A stretch of 57,151 bases of DNA from an uncultured Candidatus Actinomarina sp. (GCA_902609285.1 CACLRL010000007.1:1-57151), one strand, 5' to 3'; counted from the stretch's first letter, positions 34,760 through 44,294 are shown. The notes: generated by a model from the sequence alone, not told the origin. Translations and numbers: made by a program.

Positions 34760-36144
34760 AAACAAAAAAAATTACTCCACTTTTTTTTCTTTTTTTAATT
34801 GGTATATTCTTCGAAAGTCTTGATGCTTTTAGTTTATTTTCAATACCTTTGCCTTGGATAGGAATCTCAATTTTTATATTTATTTATATAATTTATTATT
34901 TTTTTGGTTTTGAAATTGAATTTAATCATTTCGATTCTTTGAGAATCTTACTTCTTTATTTTGTCACTATTACTTTAATTAGAGCTGTTTCATACAGCCC
35001 TGATCTACCTCAGTTTGCTACTTCAACATTCACTCAATATATTTCACTTAGACTTCTTAAGCTACTTGGATTTATTGCCGTTATTTGGTTTGTCTACACT
35101 TTAAGTAATTTTTTTGAACGAGATACGATTATAAAGTTTATTTCTTTCATAGGGATTTTTGTTTCTGCCATGTCTTTAATATCATATTTTTCATATATAT
35201 TTGATTTTCAGGACTTTTCAAGAAATAGACCTGGTTCTGGAGGTTGGTCACAACCAATAAAAAGAGCATGTTCTATCCTAAGAAATTATGGGACTTTCAG
35301 AGAACCAAGTTTCTTGGCAGTATGGTTAGCACCAATCATTCCTTTAAATTTTTATTTGGCGCGAAAACAATCAATTTGGTACGGATTGTCACTAATGCCA
35401 ATCCTCGCAATTATTTTATCAAGAAGCTTAACAGGTGTAATTAGCTTGATTATAGGGATCGTTGTTACAACTCTTCTTTGGACAATAAAAAATAAAAATT
35501 TTGATTTTTTATTTATTATTCCAATCATTTTTTTATTATGTTCTAGTTTTATAGGAAATAGTATCGGTTATAAATTTCCAGCATTAGATCCCTCAATGTG
35601 CCCACCAGAATCTCCTGATAAATGTAACTGTTCACTATATGACGATGAATTAGATGAAGCTAAAAATTCAGAAAGTGTAACACAAAGTATATTCGAGAGA
35701 ATAACTTTAATCACAAGGGGAGGGTTAGATGGTTTCGAAAATATATCTGTATTAAATGAATATATTTCTAATGAAAATCTTCAAATATTCGGACAAGGAT
35801 TAGGCATTGCTAACTTAAATTTCTCACCAACTTTTGATGAATTAACAAAGAAAAATATGAATGGAGAAATTGTTTATAGAAATCCAGGTCAGGTTGTCTC
35901 ATTTAATAATTTATATATAAATCTTTATTTTTCTTCAGGAATTGTCGGTTTATTATGGTTTTTTATATTTATATCGAACGTTTTGAAAAAACTTTATAAG
36001 AGAGGGAATGAATATACCTTTTATATCTTTTCAAATTTAATAGTAATCTTATTAATGTTTTTCTTCCAAGCAGAGGAATTAAGTACGATGTTAGCAATCT
36101 CACTAGGTTTGATGCTTCTAGAATTTAAAAATGAAAAAGTATAA
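34756..36144 (+). CDS. O-antigen ligase/polymerase-like membrane protein
   Basis: A 462-residue polytopic protein with ten or more membrane segments. The segment RNYGTFREPSFLAVWLAPIIP and the C-terminal NNLYINLYFSSGIVGLLWFF follow the O-antigen ligase/Wzy plan (periplasmic loop, then N/HN-x-Y-L and a membrane helix). The periplasmic loop of about 120 residues carries a small cysteine cluster (MCPPESPDKCNCS, C-x7-C-x-C) near residue 281. It is the third WaaL/Wzy-like protein in the locus. The start is TTG in a TTGA overlap with the heparinase-like gene. Polymerase and ligase functions cannot be separated by sequence. Confidence 0.75.
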   Translation: MKTKKITPLFFLFLIGIFFESLDAFSLFSIPLPWIGISIFIFIYIIYYFFGFEIEFNHFDSLRILLLYFVTITLIRAVSYSPDLPQFATSTFTQYISLRLLKLLGFIAVIWFVYTLSNFFERDTIIKFISFIGIFVSAMSLISYFSYIFDFQDFSRNRPGSGGWSQPIKRACSILRNYGTFREPSFLAVWLAPIIPLNFYLARKQSIWYGLSLMPILAIILSRSLTGVISLIIGIVVTTLLWTIKNKNFDFLFIIPIIFLLCSSFIGNSIGYKFPALDPSMCPPESPDKCNCSLYDDELDEAKNSESVTQSIFERITLITRGGLDGFENISVLNEYISNENLQIFGQGLGIANLNFSPTFDELTKKNMNGEIVYRNPGQVVSFNNLYINLYFSSGIVGLLWFFIFISNVLKKLYKRGNEYTFYIFSNLIVILLMFFFQAEELSTMLAISLGLMLLEFKNEKV

Positions 36145-37363
36145 AAAAATATTAATAGTTACTCATCAATACTTACCACACGTAAGTCCTAGAACAACAC
36201 GTTGGAAATTACTGGTAGAAGAACTTATCAGTAAAGGACATGAAGTAACTATTTTGACTGGGATGTATCCAGATTTTGAAAAAAATAATGTCAAGGTGCT
36301 TTATTTTGGAAATAAAAATAATATAAATGTTGTTTCAAATCTTAGAGCAAAATCAAAACAAGTAAGTTCTGGCGAATCAATCAAAAAATTTTTTTACGGA
36401 GGTTTGAAAAAAATATATCGATTTTTTATCAATTATCTTGCTTGGCCCGATTATTCCATGTTTTGGGTTTATCAAATATATAAGAATAGAAATAATATTC
36501 CCAAGGATTATGATTTGATTATATCTGTAAGTTTGCCTTTTTCTTCACACATTGCCGCTTACATAATCAATAAAAAGATTAATAAACAATGGATTATGGA
36601 TATTGGTGATCCGTTCACATTAAAAGTTGATGCACCAGAAAATAACAGATTTCTTTATTCAGGCCTAAATAAACGATACGAGAAAAAATTTTACTCTAAG
36701 GCAGACAAGTTATTATTTACACACCAAGATGCATTGAGCAATCACAAAAAATTTTTTAATATACCAAGTAGTAAATTAATTGTTGCAAGCCCTATTAGTA
36801 ATTTTGATAATGATCTTTTCAAAAAAACCTTGTCCTTTAATTATTCAACTCGACCAATTAAAATATTTTATTTCGGAATATTCACAAAGGGTGTGAGGTC
36901 GCCACATTCATTCTTAGATTTAGTCAAAAAAAATAATGAATTTAAATTTTCATGGTATGTAAATGAGGATTCTGAAAAAATAATAAAGTCATGTGACATT
37001 AGTGCAGATAAACATAGTTTTTATTCCCATGTTTCAAGAGAAGATGCACAGCAACTCATGGTAAATTCTGCACATTGTTTACTCTCTATTGGAAATAAAA
37101 ATCCAAATCAAATCCCAAGTAAAGTTATTGAATATTTAGCCACAGGAAAGCCAATCATTCACTTCACAGAAATTGATGACGACCCCGTTATCAACTTAAG
37201 TAATGGATTCCATAACCTAGTTACTTTAAATAAAAATGATGATGAAAAAGTAATGTCTTCATTAATTGAGGAAATGTTTAATAAAATTGAAAAATTTGAT
37301 AAAGATAGATTTCTTAATAATTATACGGCCAAGTCAATAATTGATAATTTAAATATTCTCTAA
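36131..37363 (+). CDS. Glycosyltransferase family 4-like
   Basis: A GT-B enzyme of 410 residues: ILIVTHQYLPHVSPRTTRW at 7-25, GHEVTILTG at 36-44, a hinge, then IKIFYFGIFTKGVRSPHSFL, and a C-terminal IPSKVIEYLATGKPIIHF helix equivalent to the GT4 E-motif. The N-domain is long and includes WIMDIGDPFT, seen in WcaI-like and Wbu-type transferases. The donor is unknown. It overlaps the ligase-like gene by 14 nt and ends convergently, overlapping the next gene by 15 nt. Confidence 0.84.
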   Translation: MKKYKKILIVTHQYLPHVSPRTTRWKLLVEELISKGHEVTILTGMYPDFEKNNVKVLYFGNKNNINVVSNLRAKSKQVSSGESIKKFFYGGLKKIYRFFINYLAWPDYSMFWVYQIYKNRNNIPKDYDLIISVSLPFSSHIAAYIINKKINKQWIMDIGDPFTLKVDAPENNRFLYSGLNKRYEKKFYSKADKLLFTHQDALSNHKKFFNIPSSKLIVASPISNFDNDLFKKTLSFNYSTRPIKIFYFGIFTKGVRSPHSFLDLVKKNNEFKFSWYVNEDSEKIIKSCDISADKHSFYSHVSREDAQQLMVNSAHCLLSIGNKNPNQIPSKVIEYLATGKPIIHFTEIDDDPVINLSNGFHNLVTLNKNDDEKVMSSLIEEMFNKIEKFDKDRFLNNYTAKSIIDNLNIL

Positions 37364-38308
37364 GACTATTTTCCAGTTTTCTGAATAATTTAATGTATCT
37401 ATTGTTTCGATACTTGAAGATTTAGCCTCATCAATTTTTTTTAGTGCATCATCAGGATCATTAATATTATATAAGAATATACTCTCTGGACTGAAGTATT
37501 GGGTATATGAGCTAAGGGGAGCAACTACTTTTAAACCAAGGTTCTGTGCTTCGTAAAGTGGTAACCCCACGGTTTCATACTCACTTGCATGAAAATATAT
37601 CTCACTATCTGATAACACTTTTAAAGTCTCATCATGAGTCTCAGTATTTGCAATTTTAAAACTCTTTAAATCTTTGGGTGGGTTTATAACTGTAATCTTT
37701 TCCTTATCTGGCAATTTACTCAATACATTCTTCATAAAATTGTAATTCTTATTTGCAACATCACTACCAAAGAAAACTATGTTTCCACTTTTATTTGATA
37801 CTTCGACTTGTGAAGTTTTCGTTTCACCGATTTGTATAATTTTTGAATGAAATTTTATATCTATGTCTTCTTTCAGATGATCGAGTTGGATAAGTATAAA
37901 GTTTGAAAATTTCATGCTTCTGTTCATAAGTGCTCTAAGAATTATGTTTCTGGAACCTTTTTTTACGAGAGGAAGGATATTCTGAATAAGAACAAATGAT
38001 TTTTTTAGTGTTTTGAATCCAAAATTGCCAAAATGAATAATTGCATCCGAATTATTAATCTCCTTAAGGATTGTTTTAGGCAAAAAATAATTTAAAAATG
38101 GATGAAGGTACCTTTTATTTGTTGTTTTGTAAAACGTAATCTTTTGATCTTCATAAAATTGATTGTTTAAATCCTTATAAAATTCTATCTCTGAATATAA
38201 AACGAAGATATTTAAATCAGTCTTTGAAAAAAAGTCAAAAGATTCGAGGAAGAGTTTTAATCCACCAAGAGACTTCACACCGCAGGCATTTAATACTATT
38301 TTTTTCAC
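37349..38308 (-). CDS. Glycosyltransferase, GT-B type (group 1-like)
   Basis: A 319-residue protein, smaller than usual for the fold. It starts KKIVLNACGVKSLGG; the later part has IVFFGSDVANKNYNFMKNVL, ITVINPP and HASEYETVGLPLYEAQNLGLKV, the typical GT4 E-motif and cofactor-binding helix. The N-terminal acceptor domain appears shortened. GTG 38308 is chosen over TTG 38311 because TATTAT lies exactly 7 nt before it. It is transcribed alone, divergent from the UDP-GlcNAc epimerase. Confidence 0.78.
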   Translation of the reverse strand: MKKIVLNACGVKSLGGLKLFLESFDFFSKTDLNIFVLYSEIEFYKDLNNQFYEDQKITFYKTTNKRYLHPFLNYFLPKTILKEINNSDAIIHFGNFGFKTLKKSFVLIQNILPLVKKGSRNIILRALMNRSMKFSNFILIQLDHLKEDIDIKFHSKIIQIGETKTSQVEVSNKSGNIVFFGSDVANKNYNFMKNVLSKLPDKEKITVINPPKDLKSFKIANTETHDETLKVLSDSEIYFHASEYETVGLPLYEAQNLGLKVVAPLSSYTQYFSPESIFLYNINDPDDALKKIDEAKSSSIETIDTLNYSENWKIVLENI

Positions 38309-38315
38309 CAATTCA

Positions 38316-38321
38316 ATAATA
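38316..38321 (-). promoter_or_regulatory. Putative leaderless -10 box for the 37.3-38.3 kb glycosyltransferase
   Basis: TATTAT on the minus strand, 7 nt before GTG 38308. The divergent epimerase gene has TAAAAT at 38350-38355 with a 9-nt gap to its GTG. Confidence 0.4.
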
Positions 38322-38364
38322 GTTGTTCATTAAGCATTAATACTATGACTAAAATCATAAAGTA

Positions 38365-39444
38365 GTGATAAAAAATTACGACGCAATATTAGTTGTTGGT
38401 ACTAGACCAAACTTCATTAAAGCTGCACCTTTGCTTGAATATTTTGAAAAAAATGATGTGAAAACATTATTTATTCATACAGGACAGCATAAAGACAAAA
38501 ATATGTCATCAAATATTTTCGAAGATTTGAATATTAGAAAACCAGATATCTTTCTTGATACACCTACAACAAACATTAATAAACAAACAACATACATTGT
38601 AGATAAACTTGATACATTATTTGACACCAATAAATCAAAATATGTTGGTGTCTTTGGAGATGTAACATCAACTCTTGCAGCAGCTATGTCTACCAAAAAT
38701 AAAAAAATGGAATTATTTCATGTAGAAGCTGGCTTAAGATCAAGAAATATGGATATGCCAGAAGAAAGAAACAGAATTATGGTTGATTCTATAAGCGATT
38801 ATTTATTTGCGCCTTCGGATGGTGCAGTAGATAATCTTAATTCGGAAAATTTGTCAGCAAAATACATTGGTAATGTTGGAAATATAATGATAGATACACT
38901 TGAAAAAAATATTGAGTACATAATTAACACCACACTCACAATTAAAAAGAAATTAAATGTTGATACACAGTATTTTGTAGTAACAATTCATAGGCCATCT
39001 AATTTATCTGATGAGAAGCTAGAAAATATATTTAATGGACTAAAAAAATTCAGTAATGAGTACACTATAATTTTACCGGCTCATCCTAGGTTAAAAAAAT
39101 ATATTTCGAAAAATAATGTTAAACATGAAAACATATTAATAATTGATCCTTTATCTTATATTGACTTTCTTGGCTTGGTAAATGGCTCGGAACTAGTTTT
39201 AACTGATTCCGGAGGCCTTCAAGAAGAGACAACTCATTTAAATGTTAAGTGTTTAACTATTAGAAATGAAACTGAAAGACCAATTACTGTATCTGAAGGA
39301 ACAAATAAAGTAATTGGAGTTGATACAGAAATAATAATTTCTGAAATAAACAACGCTATTGAGAGTAAACTTTCAGTTGGTAAGAAAATAAAATTTTGGG
39401 ATGGAGAAACATCTTCAAGAATATATAAAGAATTATTTGAATGA
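38365..39444 (+). CDS. wecB: UDP-N-acetylglucosamine 2-epimerase (non-hydrolysing)
   Basis: A 359-residue WecB-type enzyme converting UDP-GlcNAc to UDP-ManNAc. The motifs are GTRPNFIKAAPLL (12-24), TGQHKDKNMS, FGDVTST, HVEAGLRSRNMDMPEERNR, the histidine in TIHRPSN, and LTDSGGLQEE. It begins with GTG, and the following dehydrogenase starts 2 nt after its stop, so both steps to UDP-ManNAcA are coupled. This is the regular WecB branch, unlike the FnlC-like relative at 27.1 kb. Confidence 0.93.
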   Translation: MIKNYDAILVVGTRPNFIKAAPLLEYFEKNDVKTLFIHTGQHKDKNMSSNIFEDLNIRKPDIFLDTPTTNINKQTTYIVDKLDTLFDTNKSKYVGVFGDVTSTLAAAMSTKNKKMELFHVEAGLRSRNMDMPEERNRIMVDSISDYLFAPSDGAVDNLNSENLSAKYIGNVGNIMIDTLEKNIEYIINTTLTIKKKLNVDTQYFVVTIHRPSNLSDEKLENIFNGLKKFSNEYTIILPAHPRLKKYISKNNVKHENILIIDPLSYIDFLGLVNGSELVLTDSGGLQEETTHLNVKCLTIRNETERPITVSEGTNKVIGVDTEIIISEINNAIESKLSVGKKIKFWDGETSSRIYKELFE

Positions 39445-39445
39445 T

Positions 39446-40708
39446 ATGAGTGAATTTAAGTACGATTTAGGAATATTAGGCCTAGGTTATGTGGGACTTC
39501 CATTAGCTATATATTCTGTAGAGGGCGGATTAAAAGTTTTTGGATATGATATAAATTCTGAAAAAGTCTCAAAACTAAATGATGGTCAATCCCCAATAGA
39601 AGATATTAGTGATGTAACTCTTAAAAACTCATTAAAATCTAATCTTATATTTTCTGATGATTCTTCAACATTGTCGGAATGTGAACATATTGTGATAAGC
39701 GTTCCAACACCCTTGACCGATTTCAAGCCAGATCTAAGTTATGTCATAAATGCAGCGAAAGAAATTGCAAAAAATATTATGAAAGGTCAAGTAATAATAT
39801 TAGAGTCAACGACTTATCCTGGAACAACTACAGAAGTACTAATTCCAGAGATTGAAAAATTTACAGATCTTGTCGTTGGTGAAGACATATTTGTTGGATA
39901 TTCACCTGAAAGAATTGATCCAGGAAACAAAGAATGGAATTTTAAAAATACCCCAAAAGTAATAAGTGGAATTAATGAAAAATCACTCAATAAAATTAAA
40001 TCATTTTATGAAAAAATAATTGAAGTCGTAGTTGTTACTTCTGGCACGAAAGAAGCTGAAATGGTAAAGCTACTTGAAAACACTTATAGACAGGTCAATA
40101 TTGCATTAATAAACGAGCTAGCAATTCTTTGTAACATGTTAAATATTGATATTTGGGAGGTTGTCGATGCTGCAAAAACGAAACCATTTGGTTTTGAATC
40201 ATTTAGACCTGGACCAGGTGTAGGTGGTCATTGTATACCTATTGATCCAAAATATCTTTCATTTAAAACAAGGCAAATTGGTAAACCAGTAAGATTTGTG
40301 GAGCTTGCACAAGAAATAAATAACTCAATGCCTGCATATGTCGTAAACAGAATTATTGAAAGAATGAATATTTTAGGAAAACCAATGAAGGGTTCAAAAA
40401 TTTTGATATTTGGTGTTGCATATAAAAAAGATATAAGCGACACACGAGAATCTCCGGCTGTAGACGTAATTGAAAACTTTCTTGAAAAAGGTGTAGAGAT
40501 TGCTTTTTTTGACCCATTTGTTGATAATTTGAAAGTCAATAATCTAGAAATAAAAAAAGAGATAAATTTAGATAATTTTGATGATTACGATATGCATTTG
40601 GTTCATACACCACATTCAGAATTTGTAAAATTAAATCTATCACAATATAACGTTCCAATATTTGATGCAACAGGCAGTGATTTTATTGATGATGCAGAAA
40701 GAATCTAA
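39446..40708 (+). CDS. wecC: UDP-N-acetyl-D-mannosamine dehydrogenase-like protein
   Basis: A nucleotide-sugar dehydrogenase of 420 residues. The NAD motif LGLGYVGLPLA is near 10-20, and SVPTPL, STTYPGTT, GYSPERIDPG, LENTYRQVNIALINELA and the catalytic cysteine in GVGGHCIPIDP are all present. The 'PGVGGHCIP' form is typical of WecC/WbpA-type enzymes acting on UDP-HexNAc, and the adjacent wecB supports UDP-ManNAcA as product. The ATG 39446 start gives the normal N-terminus; the longer ORF start at 39401 lies inside wecB. The ppc start overlaps its 3' end. Confidence 0.9.
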   Translation: MSEFKYDLGILGLGYVGLPLAIYSVEGGLKVFGYDINSEKVSKLNDGQSPIEDISDVTLKNSLKSNLIFSDDSSTLSECEHIVISVPTPLTDFKPDLSYVINAAKEIAKNIMKGQVIILESTTYPGTTTEVLIPEIEKFTDLVVGEDIFVGYSPERIDPGNKEWNFKNTPKVISGINEKSLNKIKSFYEKIIEVVVVTSGTKEAEMVKLLENTYRQVNIALINELAILCNMLNIDIWEVVDAAKTKPFGFESFRPGPGVGGHCIPIDPKYLSFKTRQIGKPVRFVELAQEINNSMPAYVVNRIIERMNILGKPMKGSKILIFGVAYKKDISDTRESPAVDVIENFLEKGVEIAFFDPFVDNLKVNNLEIKKEINLDNFDDYDMHLVHTPHSEFVKLNLSQYNVPIFDATGSDFIDDAERI

Positions 40709-43157
40709 TTTAAAACCTAATTTCGACAATCTATCAAAAACTATTAATACATTAGGCATAGAGTTAGGGAATGTGATAAGACAACAAGCAGGAACAAAGA
40801 ATTTTAATTTAGTAGAAGAAATAAGAATTAATTCAAAAAAGTATAGAACTTCAAAAAACTATAAATATCTTGATTTAATTTATAAAAAATTAGATAAATT
40901 AACCGAGAATGAAATCTTGATACTCACCAAATCTTTTACCTTATTTTTTTATCTTTCAAATATTTCAGAACAGGTATTTAGAGAAAAATTTAAATATACT
41001 ATCGATAAAAAAGATATTAAAAATAATAAAAACAATCTTTTATTCTCACCAGTTTTTACTGCTCATCCCACAGAAAGTGCAAGACAATCAACATTAAAAA
41101 AACTTTACGAAATTGGAAAAATAATCTCGGAAAACAAGTCCGATAATCTTATTGAAGTAAATAACTTGATTACGCAATTATGGTATACACGAGAAATAAG
41201 GTCTATTAAACCAAATCCAATTGATGAAGTAAAAACGCTACTTTATTACTTAAATATTTTGTACACAGATGTACATAATGAAATAAATAATACATTTTAT
41301 GAAAATAATATAAATCAAAAAAATATTGTTAGATTTGGAACATGGATTGGTGGAGATAGGGATGGCAATCCCTATGTAACTTTAAAAGTTACTGAAGAAG
41401 CTTTAAGGGTATATTCAAACCAAATAATTCAGATTTATAAAGATAAAATTATTGAATTGTCCGAGAGTTTTAGTATTTCAACTTTATACGCAGACAGTCC
41501 AAAAAAATTAATTTCAAAAATAGAGGAGTATTCTAAAATTTTAAATAACGAGTATCGTCATTATACAAAGATAAATTTTGATGAGCCTTTTAGAATCTTT
41601 CTATCATTAGTCTTTCATCGTCTTGATAATTTTCAAAAAAACAAGAAAGGTTATTCCTCATTTGTTGAATTTCAAAACGATCTCAGTTTATTTGAGCAAG
41701 AAGTTAGTAACTGTTTTAATGAAAGTTCATTTTCACCAAACTTGACTCAGTTTATTGAATATGTAGATCAATTTAAATTTCATGGTGTTGGGATGGATAT
41801 TAGAGAGAATGCAAATGTTCTAAATCATAAATCTAAATATGTAAAAGAATATGAGGAATTTTTGAATCTTCTAAAAAGAATTCCAGAATGGAAAATTCTT
41901 TATGGAGATACAGTGATAAATTCTATTATTTTATCTATGACAAAAAATGAAAATGATATCTTAAATTTATTTTCTCTGTGTAGAAAATATATTAAAGATT
42001 TCAAAGATATTCCTATGTTGGTACCATTATTTGAGGAAATTGAAGATCTTGAAAAATCTCATGATATTATTTCTAGACTGTTTACCCATAAAGATTACTT
42101 AAAGCATGTAAATCATTTAGATTCTAAGCAAGAAATTATGCTTGGTTATTCAGACTCCAATAAAGATGGTGGAATCGTAACCTCTCAATGGTCTGTGTAT
42201 AAATCTCAAATTGCATTGTTTAAAACAGGCAAAGATAATAATATCGAAATCTCTTTTTTTCACGGCAGGGGAGGAACAATAAGTAGAGGTGGAGGACCTA
42301 CATATAATTCTATATTGTCTCAACCTAAGGGAACAATTTCAAACAGCTTAAGATATACGGAACAGGGTGAAGTAATTTCTGATAAGTATTCAACATCTAA
42401 CTTAGCAATTGAGAATCTAAAATTAGGGCTATTTGCATTCCTAAAAGCCAAGACAACCAAAGATGAAAAGCACAAAGAAGAGACTAATTTTATGAATGAA
42501 TTTTCAAGACTTTCCTCAGATAAGTACAAAACCTTAATTGATGATGATAATTTAATAAAATATTTTGAAAGCGCAACCCCTGTAAATTTATTATCGATTC
42601 TAAATATTGGTTCTAGGCCCTCTAAAAGGTCAAAAACAAGTTCTGTTAAAAATTACAGAGCAATTCCCTGGGTATTTGGATGGGCTCAAACAAGGCAGAC
42701 TATAACTGGCTGGTATGGATCTGGTACAGCACTCGAAAACTTAATAAAGACGCATGGAATAAAGCAAGTAAGGAGTATCTATAAATCATCTTCATTTTTT
42801 CAAAATTTATTGAGCAATATTGAAATGACTTTAGCAAAAACAGACTTGATAATTACTAAATTTTATATTGATCAATTAGTTGATGATAAGTATTTATACA
42901 TTTATGAAAACATTGTCGAAGAATGTGAGAAAGTTCAAAAATCAGTTTTAAAAATTACTCAATCAAAAGAATTACTAGATTCTAATGCAATTTTAAAAAA
43001 TACTCTTGCAATTAGAGATACTTATCTCGATCCTTTATCTTTGATACAAGTATTTCTTATGAAAAAATTACAAAATAATGAATTAAGTGATTACGAAAAA
43101 ACTTCTTTGCTTCTTTCTATAAATGGTTTAGCTGCTGGCCTAAGGAACACTGGGTGA
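40692..43157 (+). CDS. ppc: Phosphoenolpyruvate carboxylase
   Basis: An 821-residue PEP carboxylase, short compared with the usual 880-930 but complete in motifs. VFTAHPTES (active-site histidine), RFGTWIGGDRDGNP, HGVGMDIREN, LGYSDSNKDGG, FHGRGGTISRGGGP and the C-terminal AAGLRNTG are all present. The enzyme replenishes oxaloacetate from PEP and bicarbonate. ATG 40692 is preferred; 40689 is also in frame, and the ORF start at 40662 is inside wecC. The gene overlaps wecC by 17 nt and, at its 3' end, the convergent M15 peptidase by 18 nt. It marks the return to core metabolism after the glycan region. Confidence 0.96.
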   Translation: MQKESNLKPNFDNLSKTINTLGIELGNVIRQQAGTKNFNLVEEIRINSKKYRTSKNYKYLDLIYKKLDKLTENEILILTKSFTLFFYLSNISEQVFREKFKYTIDKKDIKNNKNNLLFSPVFTAHPTESARQSTLKKLYEIGKIISENKSDNLIEVNNLITQLWYTREIRSIKPNPIDEVKTLLYYLNILYTDVHNEINNTFYENNINQKNIVRFGTWIGGDRDGNPYVTLKVTEEALRVYSNQIIQIYKDKIIELSESFSISTLYADSPKKLISKIEEYSKILNNEYRHYTKINFDEPFRIFLSLVFHRLDNFQKNKKGYSSFVEFQNDLSLFEQEVSNCFNESSFSPNLTQFIEYVDQFKFHGVGMDIRENANVLNHKSKYVKEYEEFLNLLKRIPEWKILYGDTVINSIILSMTKNENDILNLFSLCRKYIKDFKDIPMLVPLFEEIEDLEKSHDIISRLFTHKDYLKHVNHLDSKQEIMLGYSDSNKDGGIVTSQWSVYKSQIALFKTGKDNNIEISFFHGRGGTISRGGGPTYNSILSQPKGTISNSLRYTEQGEVISDKYSTSNLAIENLKLGLFAFLKAKTTKDEKHKEETNFMNEFSRLSSDKYKTLIDDDNLIKYFESATPVNLLSILNIGSRPSKRSKTSSVKNYRAIPWVFGWAQTRQTITGWYGSGTALENLIKTHGIKQVRSIYKSSSFFQNLLSNIEMTLAKTDLIITKFYIDQLVDDKYLYIYENIVEECEKVQKSVLKITQSKELLDSNAILKNTLAIRDTYLDPLSLIQVFLMKKLQNNELSDYEKTSLLLSINGLAAGLRNTG

Positions 43158-44288
43158 GAGATCTCTTAGTTCAAAATGCATTTCATCAGGAGAAGTCCAA
43201 GTTCCACCCCATGCAAATCCCCATTCATTAAAAATTTCAACAACTCTTGGGTGATATCCTGATTTAACATTTATATCTATTGCAATTCCCCACGCATGCC
43301 TTGAAATAGATCCTCCTGCATTAAACCTATTTATTCGCCTTGGAGCATAGCAACCTCCTGATTTATGAAATTCTTCCTTGTATAGAGTATTTTCTAATCC
43401 TTCATCAATAACTTGATTAAGGGCACCTAAAAGTGGTTTCCACATAATTTTATTACAGGTGGCTCTACCGATTATTGGCATTTCCTTTCTTTCGATATTT
43501 TCGTTACGCCAGGCTGGCTCAACAATTATCCAAGTTCCATCTTTCTCTTTTATTTGAAAATCTCCAAAATAATTTTTAACTAATGCGGTTGGTAGAACCC
43601 AATTTTTATTTGGTTGAGAATTTCTAAATGTAACTCTAAGCTGTTTATATTTTATATTTCTATAGATTTCAACAAAATGATTTTCTGTTATTTTAGTATC
43701 CCAAATGATTGCTTGTATATTTCGATTAATACCTAATTTGTATCCAATATCTTTACTTACAAGAGCCTCGAACCAACCAATTTCAGAATCAGGTATTATT
43801 TCACCAACCTCTACTTCAGTTATAATTTCATTCATTCCAACTAAAACTAGTTTGTCTCCGACGTTTATAGAGTATTGTTCTGCTGTTAACTTTGAGATTA
43901 TTATTTTGTTGTCTTTTACTAATTTTGTGATTTCATCGGTATAAAATAAATCTGCGTATTTACCTTCAATAGATTTTATTGAAAGACTGTACAAGTAATC
44001 CGGATTAGTACTTAAAGTTTCAACATTGTTTGTATCAATAATCTTTTCAAGCCCAACATTTGCTCGACCTATAAATGTAACGTTACTATCTAAGTTTTTA
44101 ACAGATTCTAGGATTTGATTAGTTACACTGTAATATAAAACTCCTGGTTGAGAGATGGTTATAACGTCATAATTTTCTATTCCGTTAGACAATTTTTTAT
44201 TTTCTATCTCATTATCTCCATCATGACTAAATGCAGATGGTTGTACAACGATAAAGAAAGCAATTAAAAAAAGGCCCAACTTTTTCAC
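43140..44288 (-). CDS. Secreted M15-type peptidase with N-terminal MacB/FtsX-like extracytoplasmic domain
   Basis: A 382-residue exported protein. A signal peptide covers about 1-21 (MKKLGLFLIAFFIVVQPSAFS). The C-terminal ~120 residues are an M15 DD-/LD-peptidase with zinc ligands H331 and D338 in SRHAWGIAIDIN and H371 in SPDEMHFEL, plus FAWGGTW as in the M15C group. Residues about 40-230 resemble the extracytoplasmic domain of MacB/FtsX-type permeases (KLTAEQYSINVGDKLVLVG; EVEVGEIIPD). It may trim cell-wall peptides. The start is GTG with TATAAT 6 nt upstream. The N-domain assignment is by eye only. Confidence 0.85.
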   Translation of the reverse strand: MKKLGLFLIAFFIVVQPSAFSHDGDNEIENKKLSNGIENYDVITISQPGVLYYSVTNQILESVKNLDSNVTFIGRANVGLEKIIDTNNVETLSTNPDYLYSLSIKSIEGKYADLFYTDEITKLVKDNKIIISKLTAEQYSINVGDKLVLVGMNEIITEVEVGEIIPDSEIGWFEALVSKDIGYKLGINRNIQAIIWDTKITENHFVEIYRNIKYKQLRVTFRNSQPNKNWVLPTALVKNYFGDFQIKEKDGTWIIVEPAWRNENIERKEMPIIGRATCNKIMWKPLLGALNQVIDEGLENTLYKEEFHKSGGCYAPRRINRFNAGGSISRHAWGIAIDINVKSGYHPRVVEIFNEWGFAWGGTWTSPDEMHFELRDLSPSVP

Positions 44289-44294
44289 TAGCTA

